In this document: positions 44,139-52,919 of the stretch, piece after piece | Layout: every line of letters begins with the position of its first letter | Position numbering within the stretch: position 1 is the first letter of the stretch | Program-made: the position numbers and the translations under genes | The notes under the pieces: generated by a model | Databases searched by the model: none | The model's input: the letters and a program-made list of their open reading frames with translations, nothing else | What the model was told of the DNA's origin: nothing | NCBI RefSeq assembly: GCF_000241325.1 | Contig: NZ_BAEI01000068.1 | Location: 1 to 64,000 of the forward strand | From: Gordonia polyisoprenivorans NBRC 16320 = JCM 10675 | GTDB lineage: Bacteria > Actinomycetota > Actinomycetes > Mycobacteriales > Mycobacteriaceae | Direction: 5' to 3' | DNA length: 64,000 nucleotides

Positions 44139-44345
44139 CGAGGACTCCACTGACTCGGCACGGATTTCAGGCTAGTGGGTCCGACGCCCGCCCGGTGCGG
44201 ATCGGCACGGGGGCGACGACGCTCACACCGACGACACTCACCGAGGAGCCGACGACGCCACGCGGGTGTTCCGGGGCGCTCGACGACTTCGCCGATGCCG
44301 GTGCTGGTCAAGGTACCCTTGGTGACGACGAAGGGACTGCGGACA

Positions 44346-45029
44346 GTGAACGATCTGGTTGACACCACCGAGATGTACCTGCGGACGATCTACGACCTCG
44401 AAGAAGAGGGGATCGTCCCACTGCGTGCTCGTATCGCCGAGCGTCTCGATCAGAGCGGACCGACGGTGTCACAGACGGTGGCGCGCATGGAACGCGACGG
44501 GCTGTTGCGGGTCGCGGGGGACCGCCACCTCGAACTCACCGACAAGGGCCGCGGTCTCGCGATCGCCGTCATGCGTAAGCACCGGCTGGCCGAACGACTG
44601 CTCGTCGATGTCATCGGGATGCCCTGGGACCAGGTGCACGACGAGGCCTGCCGCTGGGAGCACGTGATGAGCGAGAACGTCGAACGACGTCTGCTGGCGG
44701 TGCTCGACAACCCCACCACCTCGCCCTACGGAAACCCGATTCCCGGCCTCGAGGCGCTCGGCGCCGAGGCCGCGACCCCCATCGACACCGCGACCCGGCT
44801 CTCCGATCTCCCGCAGGGCGACCCGGTCGCGGTGATCGTTCGCCGCGTCGCCGAGCACGCCCAGTCCGATCGCGAGTTGATCTCCGATCTCCGTGAGGCC
44901 GGGGTCGTCCCCAACGCCCGGGTGACGGTGACCTGTACCCCGCAGCGCGTCGAGGTCGACACCCCGGGTCACGAGGGTCTGGTCCTCTCCGCGGAGATGG
45001 CGCACTCGATCTTCGTCGAGAAGGTCTAG
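44346..45029 (+). CDS. ideR: Iron-dependent transcriptional repressor IdeR
   Basis: A 227-residue DtxR-family regulator. The helix-turn-helix spans RIAERLDQSGPTVSQTVARMERDGLL. Metal ligands are visible in RKHRLAERLL and CRWEHVMSE, and the C-terminal SH3-like domain begins near VPNARVTVTCT. With Fe(II) it represses siderophore genes and activates storage genes. GTG 44346 matches the family start (M-N-D-L-V-D-T-T-E-M-Y-L) with GAAGGGA upstream; TACCCT at 44314 may be its -10. No iron-box is evident in the window. Confidence 0.96.
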   Translation: MNDLVDTTEMYLRTIYDLEEEGIVPLRARIAERLDQSGPTVSQTVARMERDGLLRVAGDRHLELTDKGRGLAIAVMRKHRLAERLLVDVIGMPWDQVHDEACRWEHVMSENVERRLLAVLDNPTTSPYGNPIPGLEALGAEAATPIDTATRLSDLPQGDPVAVIVRRVAEHAQSDRELISDLREAGVVPNARVTVTCTPQRVEVDTPGHEGLVLSAEMAHSIFVEKV

Positions 45030-45039
45030 CCGACCGGTT

Positions 45040-45118
45040 CTGACCGGCCGGCGACGCGCACCACCACGCTGCGCGGGCGACACTGGCTGGGCCACGGTTC
45101 GGCGACACGGCCGGTCAG
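45040..45118. terminator. Inverted repeat between ideR and the DUF4192 gene
   Basis: CTGACCGGCCG (45040-45050) and CGGCCGGTCAG (45108-45118) are perfect 11-bp arms separated by 57 nt, straddling the convergent gene ends. The long loop makes the call tentative. Confidence 0.4.
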
Positions 45119-46290
45119 CCGACGGCACGCAGTGTTGCTCGGGGGATCACCACCCCGAGATCGGTGGCGATGCCATAGGACTCGTCGATCATCTCCCAGA
45201 GCAGTGAGGGTGTCGCGCCGCCGCGCAACGCCTGGTCGAGCAGGGTCGCCAGTTTCCACCCGGGGTCGGCGGCCAACGCGCAGTCGAGCGCGACACCCGC
45301 GAACGCCCCTTCCCCGCCGATGTAATGCAGGTGTGCGAGAAGTGTTGCGGCACTGGCACGTCCGGTACCTCGCAATCGGCGCGTGAGGGTGCGCCACAGG
45401 TTTTCCGCATCTGATCTCAGGTCGGTGACCGCGCAGGCGAGTGCGGCGTCACGCACCGGGACTGTGGTGATCGCGCGGTGCAGCACCGTCATGGTCGCGC
45501 AGTCGGGCACGCCCGGCGCCTGCATCGCATGAAGAACGGCGCGCAACAACTCGGCGTTTCGCCCATCTCGGGATTTCCTGCCCATTGCTGCCGGACGGTT
45601 CGACAGATCGTCCTGCACCGGCGCCAACCGTAATTCGGTTCGCGTCGAGACCCGCTGTCCCCCATCGAACTCGGCGCCGCTCGGAAAGTCACCGGATGGG
45701 GAGTCACAGTGCGTGGAGTCACAGTGCGGCAGCGGGGTGAGCATCGCGGCCATCTCCGATCGATCGCCCAATATCCGTCGACCTGTCGACACCGCCTCGG
45801 CGACGGCGGTCGGCGAGGTGTAGGGATCGGCCATGGTTCCACTGGCCGGTCGGCCGCCCACCCCGGCTGCTGTCGGACCGGCGCAGCGTCTCCAGATCAG
45901 TTGCCAGGGCGCATGCCGCTCGAAGGCGGTGACGACGAAACCCTGTGCGAGACCACCGGAATCGGCGAGGCAGTCGTCGGCCAGGGAGAACACCTGACGG
46001 TAGCGGTCATCGTGGGGCGAATATCGGTCGTCGGCGATCACCGCGAGCACCGGTCCCCCGCCGTGTCGGCGGACGATGTGTCCGAAACTCTCGGCGACGA
46101 CGAGCAGTTCGTCGGTGGCGCGCCCGTCCGACGTCAGCGACAGGTCGTAGCGCATGGCAACCCGCACACTGTTCGGGGACTGGAGAACGACGACGATCAG
46201 CGAGCGGCTCGGGATGAATCCGAGGAGCGCGGGGACCGCACTGAGCAAGGTGGTCGCATCGATGGGTGAGGGCGGTATCTGTGGCGTCAT
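45115..46290 (-). CDS. DUF4192 domain protein
   Basis: A 391-residue protein. Family features are the N-terminal LLSAVPALLGFIPSRSLIVVVL, the LAVIADDR segment and the C-terminal HLHYIGGEGAFAGVALDCALAADPGWKLATLLDQAL. It has no known catalytic motif or membrane helix. The family is actinobacterial and its function unknown. ATG 46290 (MTPQIPPSPID) is chosen over a longer frame because family members begin there; there is no clear ribosome site. Confidence 0.78.
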   Translation of the reverse strand: MTPQIPPSPIDATTLLSAVPALLGFIPSRSLIVVVLQSPNSVRVAMRYDLSLTSDGRATDELLVVAESFGHIVRRHGGGPVLAVIADDRYSPHDDRYRQVFSLADDCLADSGGLAQGFVVTAFERHAPWQLIWRRCAGPTAAGVGGRPASGTMADPYTSPTAVAEAVSTGRRILGDRSEMAAMLTPLPHCDSTHCDSPSGDFPSGAEFDGGQRVSTRTELRLAPVQDDLSNRPAAMGRKSRDGRNAELLRAVLHAMQAPGVPDCATMTVLHRAITTVPVRDAALACAVTDLRSDAENLWRTLTRRLRGTGRASAATLLAHLHYIGGEGAFAGVALDCALAADPGWKLATLLDQALRGGATPSLLWEMIDESYGIATDLGVVIPRATLRAVG

Positions 46291-46397
46291 GCGCTGATCG
46301 TGGTCGTCGGCGCCGTCCGGTCCCCGTCGGTCGAGACCGCTACGGACCGGTGATCCCCCGATCGCCGCTCGTCCACAACCGTCGGCACGCACCGAGG

Positions 46398-47105
46398 TCA
46401 GAAGGCAGCAGCCACCGCTTTGGTGAACAGCGCGTCGAGACTCCGGGCGGCCGACGGGTCGATGGCGCCGTCACCGGCCCATCGGTACTGCGCGTACACG
46501 CGGACGTCATCGCGTTGTCCGAGCAGCGTCAGACTGCTCGTGGCGGCGGAATGGGAGAGGTCACCGGTGAACACGGTGCGCTGCAAGGCGGCGGTGTCGA
46601 CCCCGGTCGGTGCCGGCGGAGCCGGCTGAATCCGGGTCGCCATGATGCTGCCGGCCCGCTGCCCACCGGTACGGGTCTCCGGGCACCGACCGGCTTGGGC
46701 GAGTAGTGCGGCGAGCCCGTCGTGCACGCGGGCGATCGCGGAGGTGTACGACGTCGATCCCGAGGCCACGATCACCGAGGTGACGACGGCACCGGCGGCC
46801 GATGGAGGCGGGGGTGCGCAATCGACCGGATAGGCCACCGCCGGATCGTTACCGCTCACTCCGGCCAGGGCGAACGGCACCGCCGTCTCGGGGACCCGAG
46901 TCGCACCCGGAACCGGGAAGTCGGCAGGGAGCACCGCACGATCGGAGAGGTCCGCGGCCGAGTTGCCCACCGCCTGACCATCCGTCGTACAACCGGCGAA
47001 GAGCAGGGCCGCACAGACTGACATACCCGTAAGTCGGGGCAGAACACCGACCACAGCGACATGCCGGCGCCGTGACGAACGGCACGCTCGGCGATGAAGT
47101 GTCAT
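46398..47105 (-). CDS. Putative lipoprotein of unknown function
   Basis: A 235-residue exported protein. An Arg-rich start is followed by a hydrophobic run ending LLFAGC, a good lipobox with Cys at about residue 39. The mature part has no hallmark motif; AVAYPVDCAPPPPSA and the phrase YTSAIARVHDGL recall PknH-sensor-like or DUF5642 proteins, but I would not insist. Start ATG 47105 may be replaced by ATG 47024, which leaves a normal-length signal peptide. Divergent from PAC2. Confidence 0.68.
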   Translation of the reverse strand: MTLHRRACRSSRRRHVAVVGVLPRLTGMSVCAALLFAGCTTDGQAVGNSAADLSDRAVLPADFPVPGATRVPETAVPFALAGVSGNDPAVAYPVDCAPPPPSAAGAVVTSVIVASGSTSYTSAIARVHDGLAALLAQAGRCPETRTGGQRAGSIMATRIQPAPPAPTGVDTAALQRTVFTGDLSHSAATSSLTLLGQRDDVRVYAQYRWAGDGAIDPSAARSLDALFTKAVAAAF

Positions 47106-47357
47106 GGGTTCCCGCGATGGGTCGTCATGGGAATCGTCATCATGGGAATCACTGTGCCACTCGTCGACCGGAGCACAGCGCACACACGGCGGGAATCGCC
47201 GCCCGGCGACAATGGTTGTAGTGGCGGAGACGGTGCGAGAACCGTCTGCGATACGGCGCCGAGCTGCGGAATTGGTCTGCAGCGGCGCAGATGCGAGACA
47301 ATGGTGGTTCACGCCCACGCTCACCTGGGGCGACGGGCCACATCGAGGAGGATTGAC

Positions 47358-48395
47358 ATGGACGAGCGGACCGCCGACGACGGCTCGCGCGACGATGCCT
47401 CGCGCGGTGACGGCTCGCTGTACGAGCTGGCCTTTCCCGCGCCCGCCATGGGACGCCACGACACGGGTCCGGTGCTGATCCACGCTCTCGACGGCTTCGC
47501 CGACGCGGGCCATGCGGTGGCGCTGGCCGCAGCTCATCTGCGCAACAGTCTGGAGTCCGATCTGGTCGCGACCTTCGACACCGATGAGCTGATGGACTAC
47601 CGCTCCCGCCGTCCGATGGTCGACTTCAGCGGAGAGACCTTCACCGGTGTGGCGATGCCGACGCTGACCCTGCATGCTGTCCGCGACGCGAACGATCGAC
47701 CGTTCTTGCTGCTGTCCGGCTCGGAGCCGGACCTGCGGTGGGAGAAGTTCACCGAGGCCGTGCGGCGCTTGGCCGACCGTTTCGGAGTCACCGACGTCGT
47801 CGGGCTCAATGCCATCCCGATGGCCGTTCCACACACCCGACCGGCATCGATCACCGCCCACGGCAGCGATCCCGACATCCTCGGCGACCTGCCACGATGG
47901 GGTACCGCGATGAAACTGCCGGCCAGCGCCTCGATGCTGCTCGAACTGCGGCTGGGACAGGGTGGACGTCGCGCCTCGGGGCTATCGGTGCACGTGCCGC
48001 ATTATCTGTCGCAGACCGACTACCCCGCTGCCGCATCCCGACTGCTGACGGCAGTGACGGCGATCACCGGCCTCGACCTGCCCGTCGCCGCCCTCGACAC
48101 CGCGGCCGAGCGGGTCCGCGAACAAGTCGACACAGAGGTCTCGGGCAACGCCGAGATCGAGACGGTGGTGACGGCGCTCGAGCAGCAATACGACGCATTC
48201 CAGCAGGCACAGACCGAGCGGGCGTCGCTGCTGGCCACCGAGGAATCCCTGCCGAGCGGCGACGAACTCGGTGCCGAACTCGAACGCTTCCTCGCAGACC
48301 TGCATCAGGGTGACGGCAATCCCGGCAGTGGTGATCAGCCGGGAAGTGGCGATGATCCCGACGACGGCACCGGTGGTCGGCCATTTCCGATCTGA
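47358..48395 (+). CDS. PAC2 family protein (Rv2714 type)
   Basis: A 345-residue protein. The PAC2 (proteasome-assembly-chaperone-like) domain runs from about residue 35 to 260: ALDGFADAGHAVALAAAHL, DTDELMDYRSRRPMV, LNAIPMAVPHTRP and VHVPHYLSQTDYPAAASRLL. The C-terminal tail has a helix rich in Glu/Gln and a Gly/Asp-rich end. GAGGAGG lies before ATG 47358. The exact role in bacteria is unknown. Confidence 0.87.
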   Translation: MDERTADDGSRDDASRGDGSLYELAFPAPAMGRHDTGPVLIHALDGFADAGHAVALAAAHLRNSLESDLVATFDTDELMDYRSRRPMVDFSGETFTGVAMPTLTLHAVRDANDRPFLLLSGSEPDLRWEKFTEAVRRLADRFGVTDVVGLNAIPMAVPHTRPASITAHGSDPDILGDLPRWGTAMKLPASASMLLELRLGQGGRRASGLSVHVPHYLSQTDYPAAASRLLTAVTAITGLDLPVAALDTAAERVREQVDTEVSGNAEIETVVTALEQQYDAFQQAQTERASLLATEESLPSGDELGAELERFLADLHQGDGNPGSGDQPGSGDDPDDGTGGRPFPI

Positions 48396-48403
48396 GCCGA
48401 CCC

Positions 48404-48427
48404 GACCCGGGCGACGCCGCCCGGGTC
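48404..48427 (+). terminator. Hairpin between PAC2 and the DUF3516 helicase
   Basis: A 9-bp perfect stem GACCCGGGC/GCCCGGGTC with a 6-nt loop, 9 nt after the PAC2 stop and 13 nt before the helicase start. No T-tract; it may attenuate read-through. Confidence 0.4.
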
Positions 48428-48439
48428 GCCGACCCGGAT

Positions 48440-50566
48440 GTGCGCTCTCCCACCCCGCTGACCCCTGCCCCGCCGCTGACCCCGACCGCCGACGAGGACG
48501 CCGCGTTCGAGGAGTTCACCGAGTGGTGGGCGGGCCGTGGCATCGCGTTCTACCCGCATCAGGAGGACGCGCTCCTCGAGCTGGTGTCGGGGAACAACGT
48601 CATCCTCGCCACGCCGACCGGGTCGGGCAAGTCGTTGGTGGCCTCCGGGGCAATCCATTTCGCTCGCTGTCGTGGCCGGCGTGCCTTCTACACCGCCCCG
48701 ATCAAGGCGCTGGTGAGCGAGAAGTTCTTCGACCTGTGTGAGCAGTTCGGCGCCGAGCACGTCGGGTTGCTGACCGGCGACGCCGCGGTCAACGCCGACG
48801 CCCCCATCATCTGCGCGACCGCCGAGATCGTCGCCAACCTCGCGCTGCGCGACGGCCCCGACAGCGACATCGGGGTGCTCGTCGCCGACGAGTTCCACTT
48901 CTACGGCGAACGCGACCGGGGGTGGGCTTGGCAGGTACCGCTGATCGAGCTCCCCCACACGCAGTTCCTGCTGATGTCGGCGACGCTGGGCGATGTCACC
49001 TTCTTCGTCGACGATCTGCGCCGCCGCACGGGCCGGGACACCGTCGCCATCACCGGGACACAACGCCCGGTACCGCTGGAGTACGCGTATGCGATGACGC
49101 CGATCCACGAGACCATCGAGGACCTCATCGATCGCGGACGGTCGCCGATCTACGTCGTGCACTTCACCCAGGCCGCGGCGGTCGAGCGCGCGCAGGCACT
49201 GTTGTCGGCGCGGATCTGTGACAAAGCCGAGCGCGCCGAGATCGCGGACGCCATCGGCGATTTCCGGTTCTCCACCGGATTCGGCTCCACCTTGTCGAAG
49301 CTGCTGCGGGCCGGGATCGGGGTACATCACGCGGGCATGCTGCCCAGATACCGGCGCCTCGTCGAACGTCTGGCCCAGCGTGGTCTGCTCAAGGTCGTCG
49401 CGGGCACCGACACGCTCGGGGTCGGGATCAATGTCCCGATCCGGACCGTGTTGTTCGCCGGACTCAGCAAATACGACGGCACCCGGGTGCGGCGATTGCG
49501 GGCCAGGGAATTCCACCAGATCGCCGGACGTGCCGGTCGCGCCGGATTCGACACGATCGGTTACGTCGTCGCCCAGGCACCCGAACACGACGTGGAGAAC
49601 GCGCGAGCGGTCAGCAAGGCCGGTGACGACCCGAAGAAGCTCCGCAAGATCGTCCGCAAGAAGCCCCCGGAGGGATTCGTCTCCTGGGGCGAGAAAACCT
49701 TCCTGCAACTCGCCGAGGCCCCCGACGAGCCGCTGCGTTCGCACTTGCAGATGACCACCGCGATGCTCATGGAGGTCCTCGGCCGGCCCGGCGACTGTTT
49801 CGCGGCCACCCGGCACCTCCTCGAGGACAACCACGAGCCCCGCGATCGACAACTGCGTCATATCCGGCACACCATCGCCCTCTACCGCGATCTGCGCAAC
49901 GCCGGCATCGTCGTCCAGCTCGACCGGCCGGACGCCGAGGGCAGACACGTGGCGCTGTCGGTGGACATGCCGGAGAACTTCGCGCTGACCAATCCGTTGT
50001 CGGCGTTCGCGCTCGCCGCGTTCGAACTCCTCGACCCGGACTCGTCGACGTACGCCCTCGACGTGGTGTCGATCCTCGAGTCGACGCTCGAGGATCCGCG
50101 GCCGTTGTTGCTCGCGCAGCGCAAGGTCGCCCGCGACGCCGCGATCGCGGAGATGAAGGCCGACGGCATCGAATACGAGGAGCGGATGTCGCGGCTGGAG
50201 GAGATCAGCTGGCCCCGGCCCCTCGCCGAGGAGATCTCCTATGCCTTCGACGTCTACCGCCGGGGCCATCCGTGGGTGTCGTCGTTCCCCCCGAAACCGA
50301 AGTCGGTCCTGCGCGAGATGCTCGAGCAGGCGATGACCTTCACCGAGCTGATCTCCGCTTATGGCCTCGCCCGCAGCGAGGGCATCGTGCTGCGGTACCT
50401 CTCGGACTGTTATCGAGCTCTGCGACAAGGACTTCCGCTCGCCGTGGCGACCGAGGAGATCGAGGACATCACCGACCGCGTCGGCGCGATGATCCGCGAC
50501 GTGGACTCCAGCCTGCTCGACGAATGGGAAGAACTCGCCCACGCCGTGGCGACGAACCGGGCCTGA
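48440..50566 (+). CDS. Ski2-like DEAD/DEAH helicase with DUF3516
   Basis: A 708-residue helicase. Motif I is ILATPTGSGKSLVA, motif II is VADEFHFYG, motif III is LLMSATLG and motif VI is QIAGRAGRAGF. The C-terminal half, from about residue 380, is the DUF3516 region. This family is actinobacterial and resembles Ski2/HelY RNA helicases that feed RNA to degradation. GTG 48440 is the first plausible start; none has a strong ribosome site. It is 44 nt after PAC2 and converges on oxyR. Confidence 0.85.
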   Translation: MRSPTPLTPAPPLTPTADEDAAFEEFTEWWAGRGIAFYPHQEDALLELVSGNNVILATPTGSGKSLVASGAIHFARCRGRRAFYTAPIKALVSEKFFDLCEQFGAEHVGLLTGDAAVNADAPIICATAEIVANLALRDGPDSDIGVLVADEFHFYGERDRGWAWQVPLIELPHTQFLLMSATLGDVTFFVDDLRRRTGRDTVAITGTQRPVPLEYAYAMTPIHETIEDLIDRGRSPIYVVHFTQAAAVERAQALLSARICDKAERAEIADAIGDFRFSTGFGSTLSKLLRAGIGVHHAGMLPRYRRLVERLAQRGLLKVVAGTDTLGVGINVPIRTVLFAGLSKYDGTRVRRLRAREFHQIAGRAGRAGFDTIGYVVAQAPEHDVENARAVSKAGDDPKKLRKIVRKKPPEGFVSWGEKTFLQLAEAPDEPLRSHLQMTTAMLMEVLGRPGDCFAATRHLLEDNHEPRDRQLRHIRHTIALYRDLRNAGIVVQLDRPDAEGRHVALSVDMPENFALTNPLSAFALAAFELLDPDSSTYALDVVSILESTLEDPRPLLLAQRKVARDAAIAEMKADGIEYEERMSRLEEISWPRPLAEEISYAFDVYRRGHPWVSSFPPKPKSVLREMLEQAMTFTELISAYGLARSEGIVLRYLSDCYRALRQGLPLAVATEEIEDITDRVGAMIRDVDSSLLDEWEELAHAVATNRA

Positions 50567-50578
50567 TCGCCGGCGCGG

Positions 50579-51529
50579 TCAGACCGGGATCGCCGGCGTG
50601 GCGACCCGTACCGGCGCGATCTCCTCGACCAGTCCGGCAATCACGGCGGCCAGCCGCCGATACGGTTCGTCGCGGCCCGACGACGCCCGATAGACCAACC
50701 CGATCCGCCGTCCCGGACGCGGCGCGGTGAATCGCGCGATCGCCAATTCGCCTGCCGCCGTTTCGGAGTCGACCGCGGTCTCGGGGATCAGCGTGACCCC
50801 CAGCCCACCTTCGACACATTGCACCGCGGTGGCCAGCGATGCCGCGCGGGTGTGCCCGAGGTCGGGTGAGACCCCGGCCAGTCGACAGACCTCGAGTGCC
50901 TGATCGCGCAGACAATGCCCCTCGTCGAGCAGGAGCAGCGGAAGATCGGCGAGGGTGCTCGGATCGACGCGTTTGCGGCCGGCGAGCGGATGGCCGACGG
51001 GCAGGGCGAGCACGAAATCCTCGTCGTACATCGGGATTTCGGCAATACCGCCGGCCTCTGCCGGCAGGGCCAGGACAGCCACGTCCAGCGAGCCCTCGCG
51101 CAGCGCGGTGAGCAGACGGGCGGTCTGATCCTCGACCACCCGCAGTTCGAGGCCGGGTAACCGGGCCGGCAACCCGCGCAGCATCCGCGGCAGGATGTAC
51201 GGCGCAACCGTGGGGATCACCCCGAGGCGCACCGCGCCGGAGAGCGGATCGTCGGCACCGGCCGCCGCGGACAAGAAGTCGTCGGCGGCGTCGGTCACCG
51301 CGATCGCCTTGGGGAGCAGGGTCTGCCCCTCCGGAGTCAAGAAGACACGCCGTGTGGTGCGCTCGATGAGTTTGCGTCCGAGACCCGCCTCCAGGGCGGC
51401 CAGCGCCTGTGACAGCGACGGCTGACTGATCCCCAATTCGGTTGCCGCAGAACCGAAATGATGTTTGCGTGCCAGCGTGACGAAGGCACGCAGGCCGGCC
51501 AGCGACGGCTGATAAGTTTTATCGGGCAT
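50579..51529 (-). CDS. oxyR: Hydrogen-peroxide-sensing LysR regulator OxyR
   Basis: A 316-residue LysR-type regulator. The winged helix covers LRAFVTLARKHHFGSAATELGISQPSLSQALAALE. The redox pair is Cys206 (DEGHCLRDQ) and Cys215 (ALEVCRLAG), nine apart as in E. coli OxyR. Divergent from ahpC-ahpD, its obvious target. TACACT lies 7 nt before ATG 51529, so the message is leaderless, and an operator-like inverted repeat overlaps this start. Confidence 0.93.
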   Translation of the reverse strand: MPDKTYQPSLAGLRAFVTLARKHHFGSAATELGISQPSLSQALAALEAGLGRKLIERTTRRVFLTPEGQTLLPKAIAVTDAADDFLSAAAGADDPLSGAVRLGVIPTVAPYILPRMLRGLPARLPGLELRVVEDQTARLLTALREGSLDVAVLALPAEAGGIAEIPMYDEDFVLALPVGHPLAGRKRVDPSTLADLPLLLLDEGHCLRDQALEVCRLAGVSPDLGHTRAASLATAVQCVEGGLGVTLIPETAVDSETAAGELAIARFTAPRPGRRIGLVYRASSGRDEPYRRLAAVIAGLVEEIAPVRVATPAIPV

Positions 51530-51538
51530 ACCTATCAG
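51509..51538. promoter_or_regulatory. Putative OxyR operator overlapping the oxyR start
   Basis: CTGATA (51509-51514) and TATCAG (51533-51538) form an inverted repeat; within it GATAAGTTTTATC (51511-51523) is a second dyad. GATAAG resembles the half-site reported for mycobacterial OxyR. The outer dyad also covers the oxyR -10 and start codon, fitting autorepression. Confidence 0.5.
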
Positions 51539-51672
51539 TGTAGTGCTAATCATCACGTTTCACTTTCACCGATTCCCGAGCACAATGGTCGGTGCGAAGC
51601 ATTATCGGTACTGCCGTGCCGATCCGTCCGGATCGCCGGCGCCCGCGCGACTAGAAGGAGAGATTGCACACC

Positions 51673-52260
51673 ATGGCTCTGCTCACGATCGGCGATCAGT
51701 TCCCCGCCTACAACCTCACCGCTGTGATCGGCGGCGACCTGTCGAAGGTCGACGCCCAGCAGCCCGACGACTACTTCACCCAGATCTCCAGCGATGATCA
51801 TCCCGGCAAGTGGCGGATCATCTTCTTCTGGCCCAAGGACTTCACCTTCGTGTGCCCGACCGAGATCGCCGCCTTCGGCAAGCTCAACGACGAGTTCGCC
51901 GACCGCGACGCCCAGGTGCTCGGCGCCTCGGTGGACAACGAGTTCGTCCACTTCCAGTGGCGCGCCCAGCACGAGGACCTCAAGACCCTCCCCTTCCCGA
52001 TGCTGAGCGACCTCAAGCGCGAACTGGCCACCGCGGCAGGTGTTCTCAACGCCGACGGCGTCGCCGACCGCGCCACCTTCATCGTCGACCCGAACAACGA
52101 GATCCAGTTCGTCTCGGTCACCGCGGGTTCGGTGGGCCGCAACGTCGACGAGGTGCTCCGCGTCCTCGACGCGCTGCAGTCCGACGAACTGTGCGCCTGC
52201 AACTGGCGCAAGGGCGATCCCACCATCAACGCGGGCGAACTGCTGACCGCCAGCGTCTGA
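51673..52260 (+). CDS. ahpC: Alkyl hydroperoxide reductase subunit AhpC
   Basis: A 195-residue peroxiredoxin. The peroxidatic Cys61 is in DFTFVCPTEIAAF; resolving cysteines are in the C-terminal ELCACNWRKGDP, the arrangement of actinobacterial AhpC with a third Cys. It reduces peroxides and peroxynitrite, recharged by AhpD. AAGGAGAG precedes ATG 51673 at a slightly long distance; TTG 51664 is a weaker option. Part of an oxyR/ahpC-ahpD divergon. Confidence 0.96.
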   Translation: MALLTIGDQFPAYNLTAVIGGDLSKVDAQQPDDYFTQISSDDHPGKWRIIFFWPKDFTFVCPTEIAAFGKLNDEFADRDAQVLGASVDNEFVHFQWRAQHEDLKTLPFPMLSDLKRELATAAGVLNADGVADRATFIVDPNNEIQFVSVTAGSVGRNVDEVLRVLDALQSDELCACNWRKGDPTINAGELLTASV

Positions 52261-52271
52261 GAGGAGCACTC

Positions 52272-52805
52272 ATGAGCATCGACAATCTCAAGGAAGCCCT
52301 CCCCGAGTACGCCAAGGACCTCAAGCTCAACCTCGGTTCGATCAGCCGCACCACCGCGCTGAACGAGGAGCAGCTGTGGGGCACCCTGCTCGCGACCGCT
52401 GCGGCGACGCGAAATGCCAAGGTGCTGGCCGAGATCGGCGAGGAAGCCGCCGACACGCTGTCCGCGGAGGCCTACAACGCCGCCCTGGGCGCCGCGTCGA
52501 TCATGGGGATGAACAACGTCTTCTATCGCGGCCGCGGATTCCTCGGCGGCAAGTACGACGACCTGCGTCCCGGTCTGCGGATGAACATCATCGGCAACCC
52601 CGGCGTCGACAAGGCCAACTTCGAGTTGTGGTCGTTCGCGGTCAGCTCGATCAACGGCTGCGAGCACTGCGTGGGCGCGCACGAGGCCACCCTGCGTGAG
52701 GCGGGCGTCGACCGCGAGGCGATCTTCGAGGCACTCAAGGTCGCCTCGATCGTGGCCGGCGTCGGCCAGGCGATCGCCACCACCGAGGTGCTGAGCGGCG
52801 TCTGA
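52272..52805 (+). CDS. ahpD: Alkyl hydroperoxide reductase partner AhpD
   Basis: A 177-residue helical protein with the thioredoxin-like CEHCVGAHE active site near the C-terminus. It reduces AhpC and is itself reduced through a lipoylated protein and lipoamide dehydrogenase. GAGGAG precedes ATG 52272 and only 11 nt separate it from ahpC. A strong hairpin follows. Confidence 0.96.
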   Translation: MSIDNLKEALPEYAKDLKLNLGSISRTTALNEEQLWGTLLATAAATRNAKVLAEIGEEAADTLSAEAYNAALGAASIMGMNNVFYRGRGFLGGKYDDLRPGLRMNIIGNPGVDKANFELWSFAVSSINGCEHCVGAHEATLREAGVDREAIFEALKVASIVAGVGQAIATTEVLSGV

Positions 52806-52839
52806 TCGGCGTGTGACAGCCCCTCTGTGACAGAAGATG

Positions 52840-52879
52840 TCGGGCCCGGTGTCTGCGTGAGCGCAGGCACCGGGCCCGA
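52840..52879. terminator. Bidirectional terminator after ahpD
   Basis: An 18-bp stem with one G-T pair: the left arm begins TCGGGCCCGGTG, the right arm ends CACCGGGCCCGA, and the loop is TGAG. It stands between the convergent ahpD and aminotransferase genes. Confidence 0.8.
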
Positions 52880-52919
52880 GTCGTCAACGGCGTGCGCGCT
52901 CCGACGTGCGGGCTCCGCC

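Noticed and set aside
44160..44345. Iron box (IdeR site) upstream of ideR
   Set aside because: No TTAGGTTAG-type dyad is visible.
47106..47861. N-terminal extension of the lipoprotein frame
   Set aside because: It would bury the signal peptide and overlap PAC2; rejected in favour of ATG 47105 or 47024.
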